Source of the DNA: an uncultured Actinomycetes bacterium
Lineage (GTDB): Bacteria > Actinomycetota > CALGFH01
Length of the DNA stretch: 5,448 bases
Assembly (NCBI GenBank): GCA_937881255.1
Contig: CALGFH010000093.1
Coordinates: forward strand, 1-5,448
Direction of reading: 5' to 3'
Below are positions 1-4,843 of this stretch, in pieces (position 1 is the first letter of the stretch; each line of letters begins with the position of its first letter). A model generated the notes under the pieces. The model did no database searches. It saw nothing but the letters and a program-made list of their open reading frames with translations, and had not been told where the DNA came from. The position numbers and the translations under genes are program-made.

Positions 1-10
1 CCTGATCCAT

Positions 11-34
11 GTGGGGGGAGCTCGCTCCCCCCAC
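11..34. terminator. Strong GC hairpin downstream of the XRE/cupin gene
   Basis: The arms GTGGGGGGAG (11-20) and CTCCCCCCAC (25-34) are perfectly complementary over 10 bp around a four-base loop, CTCG. A further C6 run at 37-42 could compete for the G6 run. No T tract follows on either strand, so this would be a T-less stem of the kind common in high-GC actinobacteria. It lies about 50 bases past the stop of the minus-strand regulator gene. It could also end a plus-strand gene that enters from the left. The hairpin is plain in the sequence; its role as a terminator is inferred. Confidence 0.6.
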
Positions 35-42
35 GGCCCCCC

Positions 43-82
43 AAGAGCGCCTGTGCCATGGTCGTCGTGCTTCGGCGCTTTT
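43..82. terminator. Second hairpin with short T run, overlapping the stop of the XRE/cupin gene
   Basis: AAGAGCGCC (43-51) pairs with GGCGCTTTT (74-82), giving nine pairs with one G-U wobble and a 22-base loop that contains CCATGG. On the plus strand the stem ends in TTTT. That is the form of a weak intrinsic terminator for a gene arriving from the left of the window. Its right edge overlaps the first bases of the minus-strand stop codon (81-83), so the region probably serves as a two-way terminator together with the 11-34 hairpin. Confidence 0.45.
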
Positions 83-683
83 AGGCGGGGGGCATCGGGA
101 CCGGCCGGGTCGGCTGGTCGCGGTGGATGACGCTCAGCGAGTAGCGCAGCGGCGAGGTCCCCAGGTTGCGGTAGGCGTGGGGCCGGTCGGCGACGAAGGC
201 GATGGCGTCGCCGGCGCCGACCAGGTGGGGCGTGCCGTCCAGCTCCAGGGTGAGCTCACCGTCGATCACCAGCAGCAGCTCGCGGGTCCCGGTCGGATGC
301 CCCTCGGAGCTGTAGCCGTCCCCTGGCACCATGCGGACGTCCCAGAGCTCGACCTGCTGCGAGGTCCCCGACCCGACCAGCAGCCGGGCCGCGCTCCCCT
401 TGTGGCCCCCGGTCCACAGCGTCACCGCCTCCTCGGCCCGCACCACCCGGGCGCTCGGCACCTCCGGCGCCTCGACCAGACTGGCCACCGAGACTCCGAG
501 CGCCGTGGCCAGCCGGCAGATCGTGGCCACGCTCGGGTTCGTCCGGGCCTGCTCCACCTGCAGGAGCATCCCCTTGCTGACGCCGGCCCGGGCCGCCAGG
601 TCATCCAGGGTCCAGGCCAGCCTGGTGCGATGCCCCCGCACATTGCGGCCCACCGCGGCGTTGACGTCGTCTGGCTCCGGCAC
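81..683 (-). CDS. XRE-family transcriptional regulator with C-terminal cupin domain
   Basis: This is a 200-residue DNA-binding regulator. Residues 15-70 form a Cro/C1-type helix-turn-helix, with LDDLAARAGVSKGMLLQVE as the helix-turn-helix core and NPSVATICRLATALGVS after it. Residues 113-184 form a small beta-barrel (cupin_2) that in this family senses a ligand. The first cupin motif is degenerate: H129 and E135 are present but the second His of HxH is Thr131. In the second motif, H169 and N173 are kept. I chose GTG at 683 because GGGGAG lies six bases upstream of it. A TTG at 707 would add eight residues but has no evident ribosome binding site. The gene diverges from a small membrane protein and an EamA exporter, which it probably controls through the 739-754 palindrome. 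Proteins of this architecture often regulate a neighbouring transporter and themselves. The ligand is unknown. Confidence 0.93.
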   Translation of the reverse strand: MPEPDDVNAAVGRNVRGHRTRLAWTLDDLAARAGVSKGMLLQVEQARTNPSVATICRLATALGVSVASLVEAPEVPSARVVRAEEAVTLWTGGHKGSAARLLVGSGTSQQVELWDVRMVPGDGYSSEGHPTGTRELLLVIDGELTLELDGTPHLVGAGDAIAFVADRPHAYRNLGTSPLRYSLSVIHRDQPTRPVPMPPA

Positions 684-716
684 CGTTCGCTCCCCTACCC
701 GTACCAATAAATTAGA

Positions 717-745
717 TCGACAGGTTCAGTATAGTGTAGTACAAT
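717..745 (+). promoter_or_regulatory. Probable sigma-70-type promoter for the small membrane protein/exporter genes
   Basis: TCGACA (717-722) and TACAAT (740-745) are separated by 17 bases and each differs from the consensus hexamer at one position. Transcription would begin near 752, giving a leader of about 60 bases before the ATG at 813. The region is distinctly AT-richer than its surroundings. The -10 box is embedded in the left arm of the 739-754 palindrome, so a protein bound there would block the promoter. Confidence 0.6.
728..733 (-). promoter_or_regulatory. Candidate -10 box for the XRE/cupin gene
   Basis: Read on the minus strand, 733 to 728 is TATACT, a good -10 hexamer that would place the start of transcription near 721, some 38 bases before the GTG at 683. 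No convincing -35 lies 16-18 bases upstream, so the promoter may be weak or need an activator. The palindrome at 739-754 would cover its spacer, which is compatible with autoregulation. The palindrome also gives a second minus-strand TACAAT (753 to 748) as an alternative -10. Confidence 0.35.
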
Positions 746-754
746 GGATTGTAC
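739..754. promoter_or_regulatory. Perfect palindromic operator in the divergent control region
   Basis: GTACAAT (739-745) and ATTGTAC (748-754) are a perfect inverted repeat with a two-base GG spacer, a typical shape for a dimeric helix-turn-helix repressor site. Extra GTAC cores lie at 701-704 and 767-770, and AGTACA (738-743) also pairs with TGTACT (766-771). A direct repeat AGGTTCA (722-728, 758-764) flanks the site. The palindrome overlaps the plus-strand -10 and sits between the two divergent genes. The XRE/cupin protein is the obvious candidate to bind it, but that is inferred from position only. Confidence 0.6.
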
Positions 755-812
755 CGAAGGTTCACTGTACTGGTATCTCGCTGGTAGAACCAGACAAGAA
801 TCGGGAGCGACC

Positions 813-983
813 ATGGAACTGCTCTGGCTCGTGCTCACCCTGCTCGCCGTCGACCTGGCCGCCCTCCTGTTCGCCGCCGACACCCGCCCGGGCCTCCAGC
901 ACTCCGCCCGGGCCGGTCTTCACCGCCCGTCGGGCCTCCACCTCTCCCGTCGGCCCAGCCGCCACTCCGCCAGCAGCGGGTAG
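813..983 (+). CDS. Small single-pass membrane protein (56 residues)
   Basis: The peptide begins MELLWLVLTLLAVDLAALLF. It has one hydrophobic helix at about residues 2-21, then ADTRPG, then a basic tail rich in Arg, His and Ser. GGGAG lies a few bases before the ATG at 813. An in-frame ATG at 744 would put the start inside the operator and upstream of the expected transcript start, so I rejected it. Small proteins with a leading helix followed by a G/A-A-D-(T/S)-R motif are known in high-GC soil bacteria but have no defined function. The gene lies 23 bases upstream of the EamA exporter on the same strand and probably shares its transcript. It could be a small accessory subunit or modulator of the exporter. 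The low-complexity basic tail leaves some doubt about its true end. Confidence 0.6.
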   Translation: MELLWLVLTLLAVDLAALLFAADTRPGLQHSARAGLHRPSGLHLSRRPSRHSASSG

Positions 984-1006
984 GAGACGCGACCCCTCGT
1001 GCCCTC

Positions 1007-1978
1007 TTGAACCTCGGGGTCCCGCTCGGGCTGAGCTCCGGTCTCTGCTGGGGGGCCGCGGACTTCTTCGGCGGCATCCAGTCCCGCCGCCTGTCCGCCC
1101 TCACCGTCGCCTTCTGGAGCCAGCTGGCCGGCGCCCTGGCCCTGGCCGCCGCCCTGGCGATCTCGGCCATCCGCCCATCCGGCCCCGAGGTCGCCTGGGG
1201 CCTCGCCGCCGGCGTCGGAAGCGGCTGCGCCCTGGTCCTCTTCTACCGCAGCCTCGCCGAAGGCACCATGTCCGTCGCCGCTCCCATCTCCGCCTGCGGC
1301 GCCATCGTTCCCGTCGTCGCCGCCCTCCTCACCGGCAACCAACCGGGCACCCTCGCCGCCCTCGGCGTCCTCACCGCCATCACCGGCGTCATCCTCGTGT
1401 CCCGCCCCCACCCGTCCCCCCCAACGACCCCAGCCACGCCGGTGGTCCCGGCGACCCCGGCCACCCCAGCCACCGGGGCCGCCCCGGGCACCGTGGAGCC
1501 TTCGGGCACCCCTGGAGGCCCCGGGACCCCGGGGAGGGCGGGGCGGGTGGTGGCGATGGCGCTCGGGTCGGCGCTCGGGTTCGGGCTGTTCTACGTGTTC
1601 GTGGACGCCGGAACAGCCGCGGCTGCCGGACCCGGCGGATCCCGGAGCTCGCCGCTGTGGGTGATCGCCGGGGCGAGGATGAGCTCGCTGGCCATCTTGT
1701 CAACGATCGCGCTCGTCAGCCGGCGGTCGGCCTTGCGCTGGCCGGGCCGTCGCCTCGGGGCGGTGGCGCTGATCGGCATCGGCGACACCGGGGCCAACCT
1801 GCTCTTCGCCTATGCCGCGACCACCGGCAACCTGGCCGTCGTCGGCGTGCTCGGGTCCCTGTACCCGGTCGCCACCGTGGTGCTCGCCCGCTGGCTGCTG
1901 GGCGAACGGCTGTCCGGAGGTCAGAACGCCGGAGTCGTCCTCGCCCTCACCGGCGTCGGCCTGCTGGCCGCCGCCTGA
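1007..1978 (+). CDS. DMT-superfamily (EamA) membrane exporter
   Basis: This 323-residue inner-membrane protein has ten predicted helices in two EamA repeats, at about 5-132 and 180-323. The second repeat ends with the family signature: LGSLYPVATVVLARWLLGER (282-301) followed by Q306 and a last helix, GVVLALTGVGLL. EamA proteins move small metabolites such as amino acids or related compounds, and several are exporters; the substrate cannot be read here. A linker of about 45 residues (133-179), rich in Pro, Ala, Thr and Gly (PATPATPAT), joins the two halves and explains why the protein is longer than the usual 280-300. I chose TTG at 1007 as the only start before the first helix. The best upstream Shine-Dalgarno-like site, AGGAG (982-986), is about 20 bases away, which is too far to be ideal. 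The gene probably shares a transcript with the 56-residue peptide and is controlled by the divergent XRE/cupin regulator. Confidence 0.92.
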   Translation: MNLGVPLGLSSGLCWGAADFFGGIQSRRLSALTVAFWSQLAGALALAAALAISAIRPSGPEVAWGLAAGVGSGCALVLFYRSLAEGTMSVAAPISACGAIVPVVAALLTGNQPGTLAALGVLTAITGVILVSRPHPSPPTTPATPVVPATPATPATGAAPGTVEPSGTPGGPGTPGRAGRVVAMALGSALGFGLFYVFVDAGTAAAAGPGGSRSSPLWVIAGARMSSLAILSTIALVSRRSALRWPGRRLGAVALIGIGDTGANLLFAYAATTGNLAVVGVLGSLYPVATVVLARWLLGERLSGGQNAGVVLALTGVGLLAAA

Positions 1979-2005
1979 CCCCGGCCGCGGCCGGGGCGCC
2001 GGTCA
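1976..2005. terminator. GC palindrome between convergent genes, possible two-way terminator
   Basis: CCCCGGCCGCGGCCGGGG (1979-1996) is a perfect 18-base palindrome that fills most of the 24-base gap between the exporter stop and the DUF3072 stop. An outer pair, TGACC (1976-1980) and GGTCA (2001-2005), includes both stop codons. GGCCGCGGCCGG occurs again at 2011-2022 inside the DUF3072 end. There is no T tract. The position suggests shared termination, but GC-rich DNA makes such palindromes by chance more easily, so confidence is moderate. Confidence 0.4.
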
Positions 2006-2215
2006 GGACTGGCCGCGGCCGGTGCGTTCCTGGAGCTCGTCGATGCGCCGGGACGCTTCGGCCTTGGTGAGCTCCTCGTCGAAGGGCTCGTTGGCCTGGT
2101 CGGAAAGCGTTCTGAGATACGACGCCTGGGCGCCGGTCATCGGCTCGTCACCGGTCTTCCAGTCGGCCGGGTCCTTCTCCAGGTTGGAGCCGCGAAGCTC
2201 CTGCTGGTCGGTCAT
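2003..2215 (-). CDS. DUF3072 domain protein, probably SOS-regulated
   Basis: This is a complete 70-residue, soluble, charged protein that I recognise as DUF3072. The core is DWKTGDEPMTGAQASYLRTL (residues 18-37), followed by a short acidic stretch and LTKAEASRRIDELQ (49-62). The pattern of TxxQxxYL, then TKAEAS, then IDEL suggests a small helical module, and no biochemical role is established. The ATG at 2215 is preceded by AGGAGG (2220-2225), the best ribosome binding site in the window, which suggests strong translation when transcribed. A perfect LexA-type box (2231-2246) begins 15 bases upstream of the start codon, where a bound repressor would overlap the promoter or transcript start. 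The gene is convergent with the exporter and divergent from hisN, so it is a one-gene unit. Confidence 0.9.
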   Translation of the reverse strand: MTDQQELRGSNLEKDPADWKTGDEPMTGAQASYLRTLSDQANEPFDEELTKAEASRRIDELQERTGRGQS

Positions 2216-2230
2216 GGTTCCTCCTTGCGA

Positions 2231-2246
2231 TCGAACTCGTGTTCGA
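2231..2246. promoter_or_regulatory. LexA-type SOS box upstream of the DUF3072 gene
   Basis: TCGAACTCGTGTTCGA is an exact match to the mycobacterial/actinobacterial SOS-box consensus TCGAAC-N4-GTTCGA, with both six-base arms perfect. It lies five bases upstream of the AGGAGG ribosome binding site of the minus-strand DUF3072 gene. LexA bound there would prevent transcription until DNA damage triggers its RecA-dependent self-cleavage. The hisN start is 65 bases away on the other side, so an effect on hisN is possible but less likely. The match is seen directly; binding by LexA is inferred. Confidence 0.75.
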
Positions 2247-2275
2247 GGCTAGCATGCCCCTCGGACCCTTGCCGA
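2246..2275 (-). promoter_or_regulatory. Weak candidate promoter for the DUF3072 gene
   Basis: On the minus strand TCGGCA (2275 to 2270) and TAGCCT (2251 to 2246) are spaced by 18 bases. They match the consensus at four and three positions respectively. The -10 abuts the SOS box, so the box would cover roughly the transcription start, a normal place for a repressor. The hexamers alone are not strong evidence. Confidence 0.25.
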
Positions 2276-2311
2276 AACCCATCCACAGGCAGGCCCCTGT
2301 AGGCTGCCGGT

Positions 2312-3070
2312 ATGCATCCTGACCTCGTCTTCGCCCTCGAACTGGCCGACCTCGCCGACGCCATCACCAGCGAGCGGTTCCAGGCCGACGACCTGCTCGT
2401 CGAGACCAAGCCCGACCTCTCCCCGGTGACCGAGGCCGACCGGGCGGTGGAGCAGGTCCTGCGCAAGCGGATCGGCGAGGAGCGACCCGGGCACAGCGTG
2501 GTCGGGGAGGAGTTCGGGGCCGACCAGCCCGGGAGCGCCCGCTGGATCATCGACCCGATCGACGGCACCAAGAACTACCTGCGCGGGCTCCCGGTCTGGG
2601 CGACCCTCGTCGCCCTGGAGCGCGACGGCCGCGTCGAGGTCGGGGTGGTGTCGGCGCCGGCCCTGCACCGGCGCTGGTGGGCGGCGCGGGGCGAAGGGTC
2701 GTTCGTCGACGGCCGCCGCATCCACGTGTCCAAGATCGCGCGGCTGTCCGACGCCGTCCTCAGCTATGCCAGCGTCCTGTCCTGGGAGCAGCACGGGCTC
2801 GGCGAGCAGTTCCTCACCCTGGCCCGCGGCTGCTGGCGGACCAGGGGGTTCGGCGACTTCTGGAGCCACATGCTGGTCGCCGAGGGCACGGCCGACCTGG
2901 CCGTCGAGCCCGAGGTCGAGCTCTGGGACCTGGCCGCGCCCCAGGTGATCGTCGAGGAGGCCGGCGGTCGCTTCACCGACCTCGGCGGGACCCCGACGCC
3001 GGCCGGGGGCAGCGTGGTCTCCTCCAACGGCCTGCTGCACGACCAGGTGCTCACGACCCTGCGGCCGTGA
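2312..3070 (+). CDS. hisN: Histidinol-phosphatase, inositol-monophosphatase fold (HisN)
   Basis: The 252-residue cytosolic enzyme should hydrolyse L-histidinol phosphate to histidinol, the penultimate stage of histidine synthesis, using Mg2+. All family motifs are present: KPDLSPVTEAD (33-43), GEE (65-67, first Glu a metal ligand), WIIDPIDGTKNYLRGLP (78-94, with D81 and D84 as metal ligands and T86), and ELWDLAAPQVIVEEAGG (203-219, with metal ligand D206). The stretches VSAPALHRRWWAARG (113-127) and SSNGLLHDQVLT (237-248) closely resemble the characterised mycobacterial HisN-type enzyme. This supports histidinol phosphate over inositol phosphate as substrate, though other sugar phosphates cannot be excluded. 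The ATG at 2312 has only a weak TAGG (2300-2303) upstream. No other his gene is in the window. The next gene starts within its stop codon. Confidence 0.93.
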   Translation: MHPDLVFALELADLADAITSERFQADDLLVETKPDLSPVTEADRAVEQVLRKRIGEERPGHSVVGEEFGADQPGSARWIIDPIDGTKNYLRGLPVWATLVALERDGRVEVGVVSAPALHRRWWAARGEGSFVDGRRIHVSKIARLSDAVLSYASVLSWEQHGLGEQFLTLARGCWRTRGFGDFWSHMLVAEGTADLAVEPEVELWDLAAPQVIVEEAGGRFTDLGGTPTPAGGSVVSSNGLLHDQVLTTLRP

Positions 3071-3885
3071 CCGCCGGCGACCCCACCTCACCCTCGGCCG
3101 GCCGGCCCCTCGCCGGCCGGGTGGCGCTGGTCACCGGGGTCAGCCGCCGGGTCGGCATCGGGATGGCGGTGGCCAGGCACCTGGCCGGCCTCGGCGCCGA
3201 CCTGTTCGTGACCTCCTGGACCGCCCACGACCGGGACCAGCCCTGGGGCGCCGACCCCGGCGGCATGGACGCCGTCCTGGCCGAGCTCGGGGCGGCCCAA
3301 GGGGTCCGGCGGGTCGAGCATCTGGAGGCCGACTTCCACGACCCGGAGGCGCCCGGCCGGGTGCTGGCGGCCGCGGTCGAGGCCTACGGCCACGTGGACG
3401 TGCTCGTCTGCAACCACGCCCGGAGCAGCGCCGGCGGGCTCGGGGAGCTCACCGCGGCCGAGCTGGACGCCAGCTTCGCCGTGAACACCCGGGCCGTGCT
3501 GCTGCTCGTCCAGGCGTTCGCCGCCCAGCACGACGGGCGCCCGGGCGGCAGGGTGGTGCTGTTCACCTCCGGGCAGCAGCTCGGGCCCATGGCGGGCGAG
3601 CTGGCCTATGCGACCTCCAAGGCGGCGCTGGCCGGGATCACGCCCAGCCTGGCCGAGACGCTGGCCGACCGGGGAGTCACCGTGAACACGGTGAACCCCG
3701 GCCCGACCGACACCGACTACGTCGACCAGGCGACCCGTGCGCGGGTGGCCGAGCGGTTCCCGGCCGGCCGCTGGGGCACGCCCGACGACGCCGCCCGGCT
3801 GGTCGCCTGGCTCTCCACCGACGACGCGGCCTGGATCACGGGCCAGGTCATCAACTCCGAGGGCGGGTTCCGCCGCTTCAGTTGA
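3067..3885 (+). CDS. Short-chain dehydrogenase/reductase (SDR), FabG-like
   Basis: The 272-residue NAD(P)-dependent oxidoreductase has a Rossmann fold. The nucleotide-binding loop is TGVSRRVGIG (23-32), the NNAG motif is altered to CNHA (115-118), and the catalytic residues are N140, S168, Y181 and K185 (YATSK). NPGPTDT (210-216) and the GRWGTPDDAARLVAWL and ITGQVINSEGGF regions complete a classical SDR. Basic residues R27 and R28 in the glycine loop may favour NADPH. The insert HDRDQPWGADPGGMD (54-68), with conserved Trp and Pro, is longer than in FabG itself, so the substrate is unlikely to be simply acyl-ACP and is unknown. The GTG at 3067 overlaps the hisN TGA in GTGA, so translation is probably coupled. 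A perfect 9-bp hairpin lies in codons 11-18. Confidence 0.92.
   Translation: MTAGDPTSPSAGRPLAGRVALVTGVSRRVGIGMAVARHLAGLGADLFVTSWTAHDRDQPWGADPGGMDAVLAELGAAQGVRRVEHLEADFHDPEAPGRVLAAAVEAYGHVDVLVCNHARSSAGGLGELTAAELDASFAVNTRAVLLLVQAFAAQHDGRPGGRVVLFTSGQQLGPMAGELAYATSKAALAGITPSLAETLADRGVTVNTVNPGPTDTDYVDQATRARVAERFPAGRWGTPDDAARLVAWLSTDDAAWITGQVINSEGGFRRFS
3098..3120 (+). repeat. GC inverted repeat early in the SDR coding region
   Basis: CCGGCCGGC (3098-3106) and GCCGGCCGG (3112-3120) are perfectly complementary around a five-base loop, 31-53 bases after the GTG start. In the mRNA this would be a very stable stem just past the initiation region. It may slow early elongation or limit initiation. Such stems also arise by chance from runs of Ala, Gly and Arg codons in GC-rich DNA. 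Confidence 0.35.
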
Positions 3886-3952
3886 CGCGGAGGCGCTACG
3901 CTGCCACGGCACACCACGCGGCGGACAAGGCGGAGAGGAAGGGACGGCAACG

Positions 3953-4717
3953 GTGCACGGTCCAGCCGGAGTGCTCACCGTGGTCCTCTACGAGACCGCC
4001 CTTGGCGGCCTCGCCCTGCTCTGGCTGGCGCCGCTGTGGGGCGTGGTCCGGCCGGGGTTCTTCAAGCTGGCCGGGGGGACGGCACTGGCCTGCGCCGTGC
4101 TCGCCTGGCTGGCCGGCCGGGGCGAGCTGGCCGCCGCGGGAGCCACCGGCCGCATGGCCGCCCTCTGGCTCGGGGTGTTCGCCGCCGCCGTGCTCGTCTG
4201 GCAGGTGCTGCTGTACGCCCGCGTCCCGGCGGCCCGCTGGGCCGGGATGGCGGCGGTCCTGCCCGGGCTGGTCGCCGGCTGGCCGCTGGCCCAGCTGAGC
4301 GGCCGGCCCGCCCTGGGAGCGCTGGCGCTGCTCACCGGGGCCCTGTTCCTCGGCGCGACCATGGACGGGCTGCTGCTCGGGCACTGGTACCTGGTCGACC
4401 GGCGGCTCTCCAACCGGCCCATCGCGGCCCTGGCCACCTGGCTGGTCGCCGGGGTGGCGGCCGCCCTGGTCTCGGCCGCCCTCGGCGGGGCCAGGGGCAG
4501 CGCCGTCGACCAGTCGCTCTCGCCGCTGCTGGCCTTCCCGAACCTGACCGTGTACCTGGCCGTCGGGCTGGTCCTGCTGTGCGGGCTGATGGCCTCCTTC
4601 ATCCGGGTCCTGGTCAAGGGGAACTCCATCCAGGCCGCGACCGGCATGTTCTACCTGGCCGTGATCATGGCCCTGGCGGCCGAGTTCGCGGCCAAGGTGT
4701 ACTTCTTCCCGGCCTGA
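3953..4717 (+). CDS. Uncharacterised eight-helix membrane protein
   Basis: I do not recognise the family by name. The 254-residue protein is very hydrophobic, with about eight membrane helices near residues 8-30, 38-55, 69-89, 97-115, 120-142, 157-177, 198-219 and 229-250. Notable polar features are E14 in the first helix, DGLLLGHWYLVDRRLS (138-153) at the end of the fifth, FPNLTVYLAVGL (195-206), and R218 and K222 followed by NSIQAATGMFYLA (224-236) into the last helix with E244 and K248. The GHWYL motif with a membrane-boundary His is the kind of residue that can bind heme or a metal, but this is only inference. GTG at 3953 has AGGAAGGG (3936-3943) upstream; a GTG at 3971 is a weaker option. 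The gap to the SDR gene is 67 bases, so it may be in the same transcript or have its own. Confidence 0.85.
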   Translation: MHGPAGVLTVVLYETALGGLALLWLAPLWGVVRPGFFKLAGGTALACAVLAWLAGRGELAAAGATGRMAALWLGVFAAAVLVWQVLLYARVPAARWAGMAAVLPGLVAGWPLAQLSGRPALGALALLTGALFLGATMDGLLLGHWYLVDRRLSNRPIAALATWLVAGVAAALVSAALGGARGSAVDQSLSPLLAFPNLTVYLAVGLVLLCGLMASFIRVLVKGNSIQAATGMFYLAVIMALAAEFAAKVYFFPA

Positions 4718-4843
4718 TCGGCGTTTCCGTGCCGGCCGGCGACCAGGTTTTGCCCGGCGTGAACGGCGGCTTTACCAGGGCCTGACCTGGATGGGGCACA
4801 ACTGATCCGACCGAACGCCCGCGAGGTCTGGAGCCGAGCGCCC

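Noticed and set aside
684..707. TTG start adding eight residues to the XRE/cupin protein
   Set aside because: GTG at 683 has GGGGAG at ideal spacing. The TTG has no ribosome binding site, and the extension adds nothing to the fold.
9..710. Plus-strand open frame opposite the XRE/cupin gene
   Set aside because: There are no recognisable motifs, and it spans both hairpins. The minus strand has a clear helix-turn-helix and cupin.
744..812. Upstream ATG extending the small membrane protein to 79 residues
   Set aside because: The start would lie inside the operator palindrome and before the predicted transcript start. The extra 23 residues are not membrane-like, and the ATG at 813 has a good ribosome binding site.
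1403..1543. Repetitive linker DNA considered as a minisatellite or CRISPR-like array
   Set aside because: The repeats are short, imperfect and in frame with a Pro/Ala/Thr linker. There are no regular spacers.
331..2070. Long plus-strand open frame across the regulator and exporter genes
   Set aside because: Its product is low-complexity Arg/Pro-rich sequence with no family motif, and it is antisense to the XRE/cupin gene and out of frame with the exporter. Long stop-free frames are expected in such GC-rich DNA.
2249..3091. Minus-strand open frame opposite hisN
   Set aside because: The product is Gly/Arg/Asp-rich shadow sequence, while the plus strand encodes all HisN catalytic motifs.
4718..4843. 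Gap before the His-rich protein considered for a terminator, promoter or small RNA
   Set aside because: Only weak signals are present: the GCCGGCCGGC palindrome at 4731-4740, a 5-bp CCAGG/CCTGG stem at 4775-4790, and a poor TTGCCC hexamer at 4750. None is convincing.
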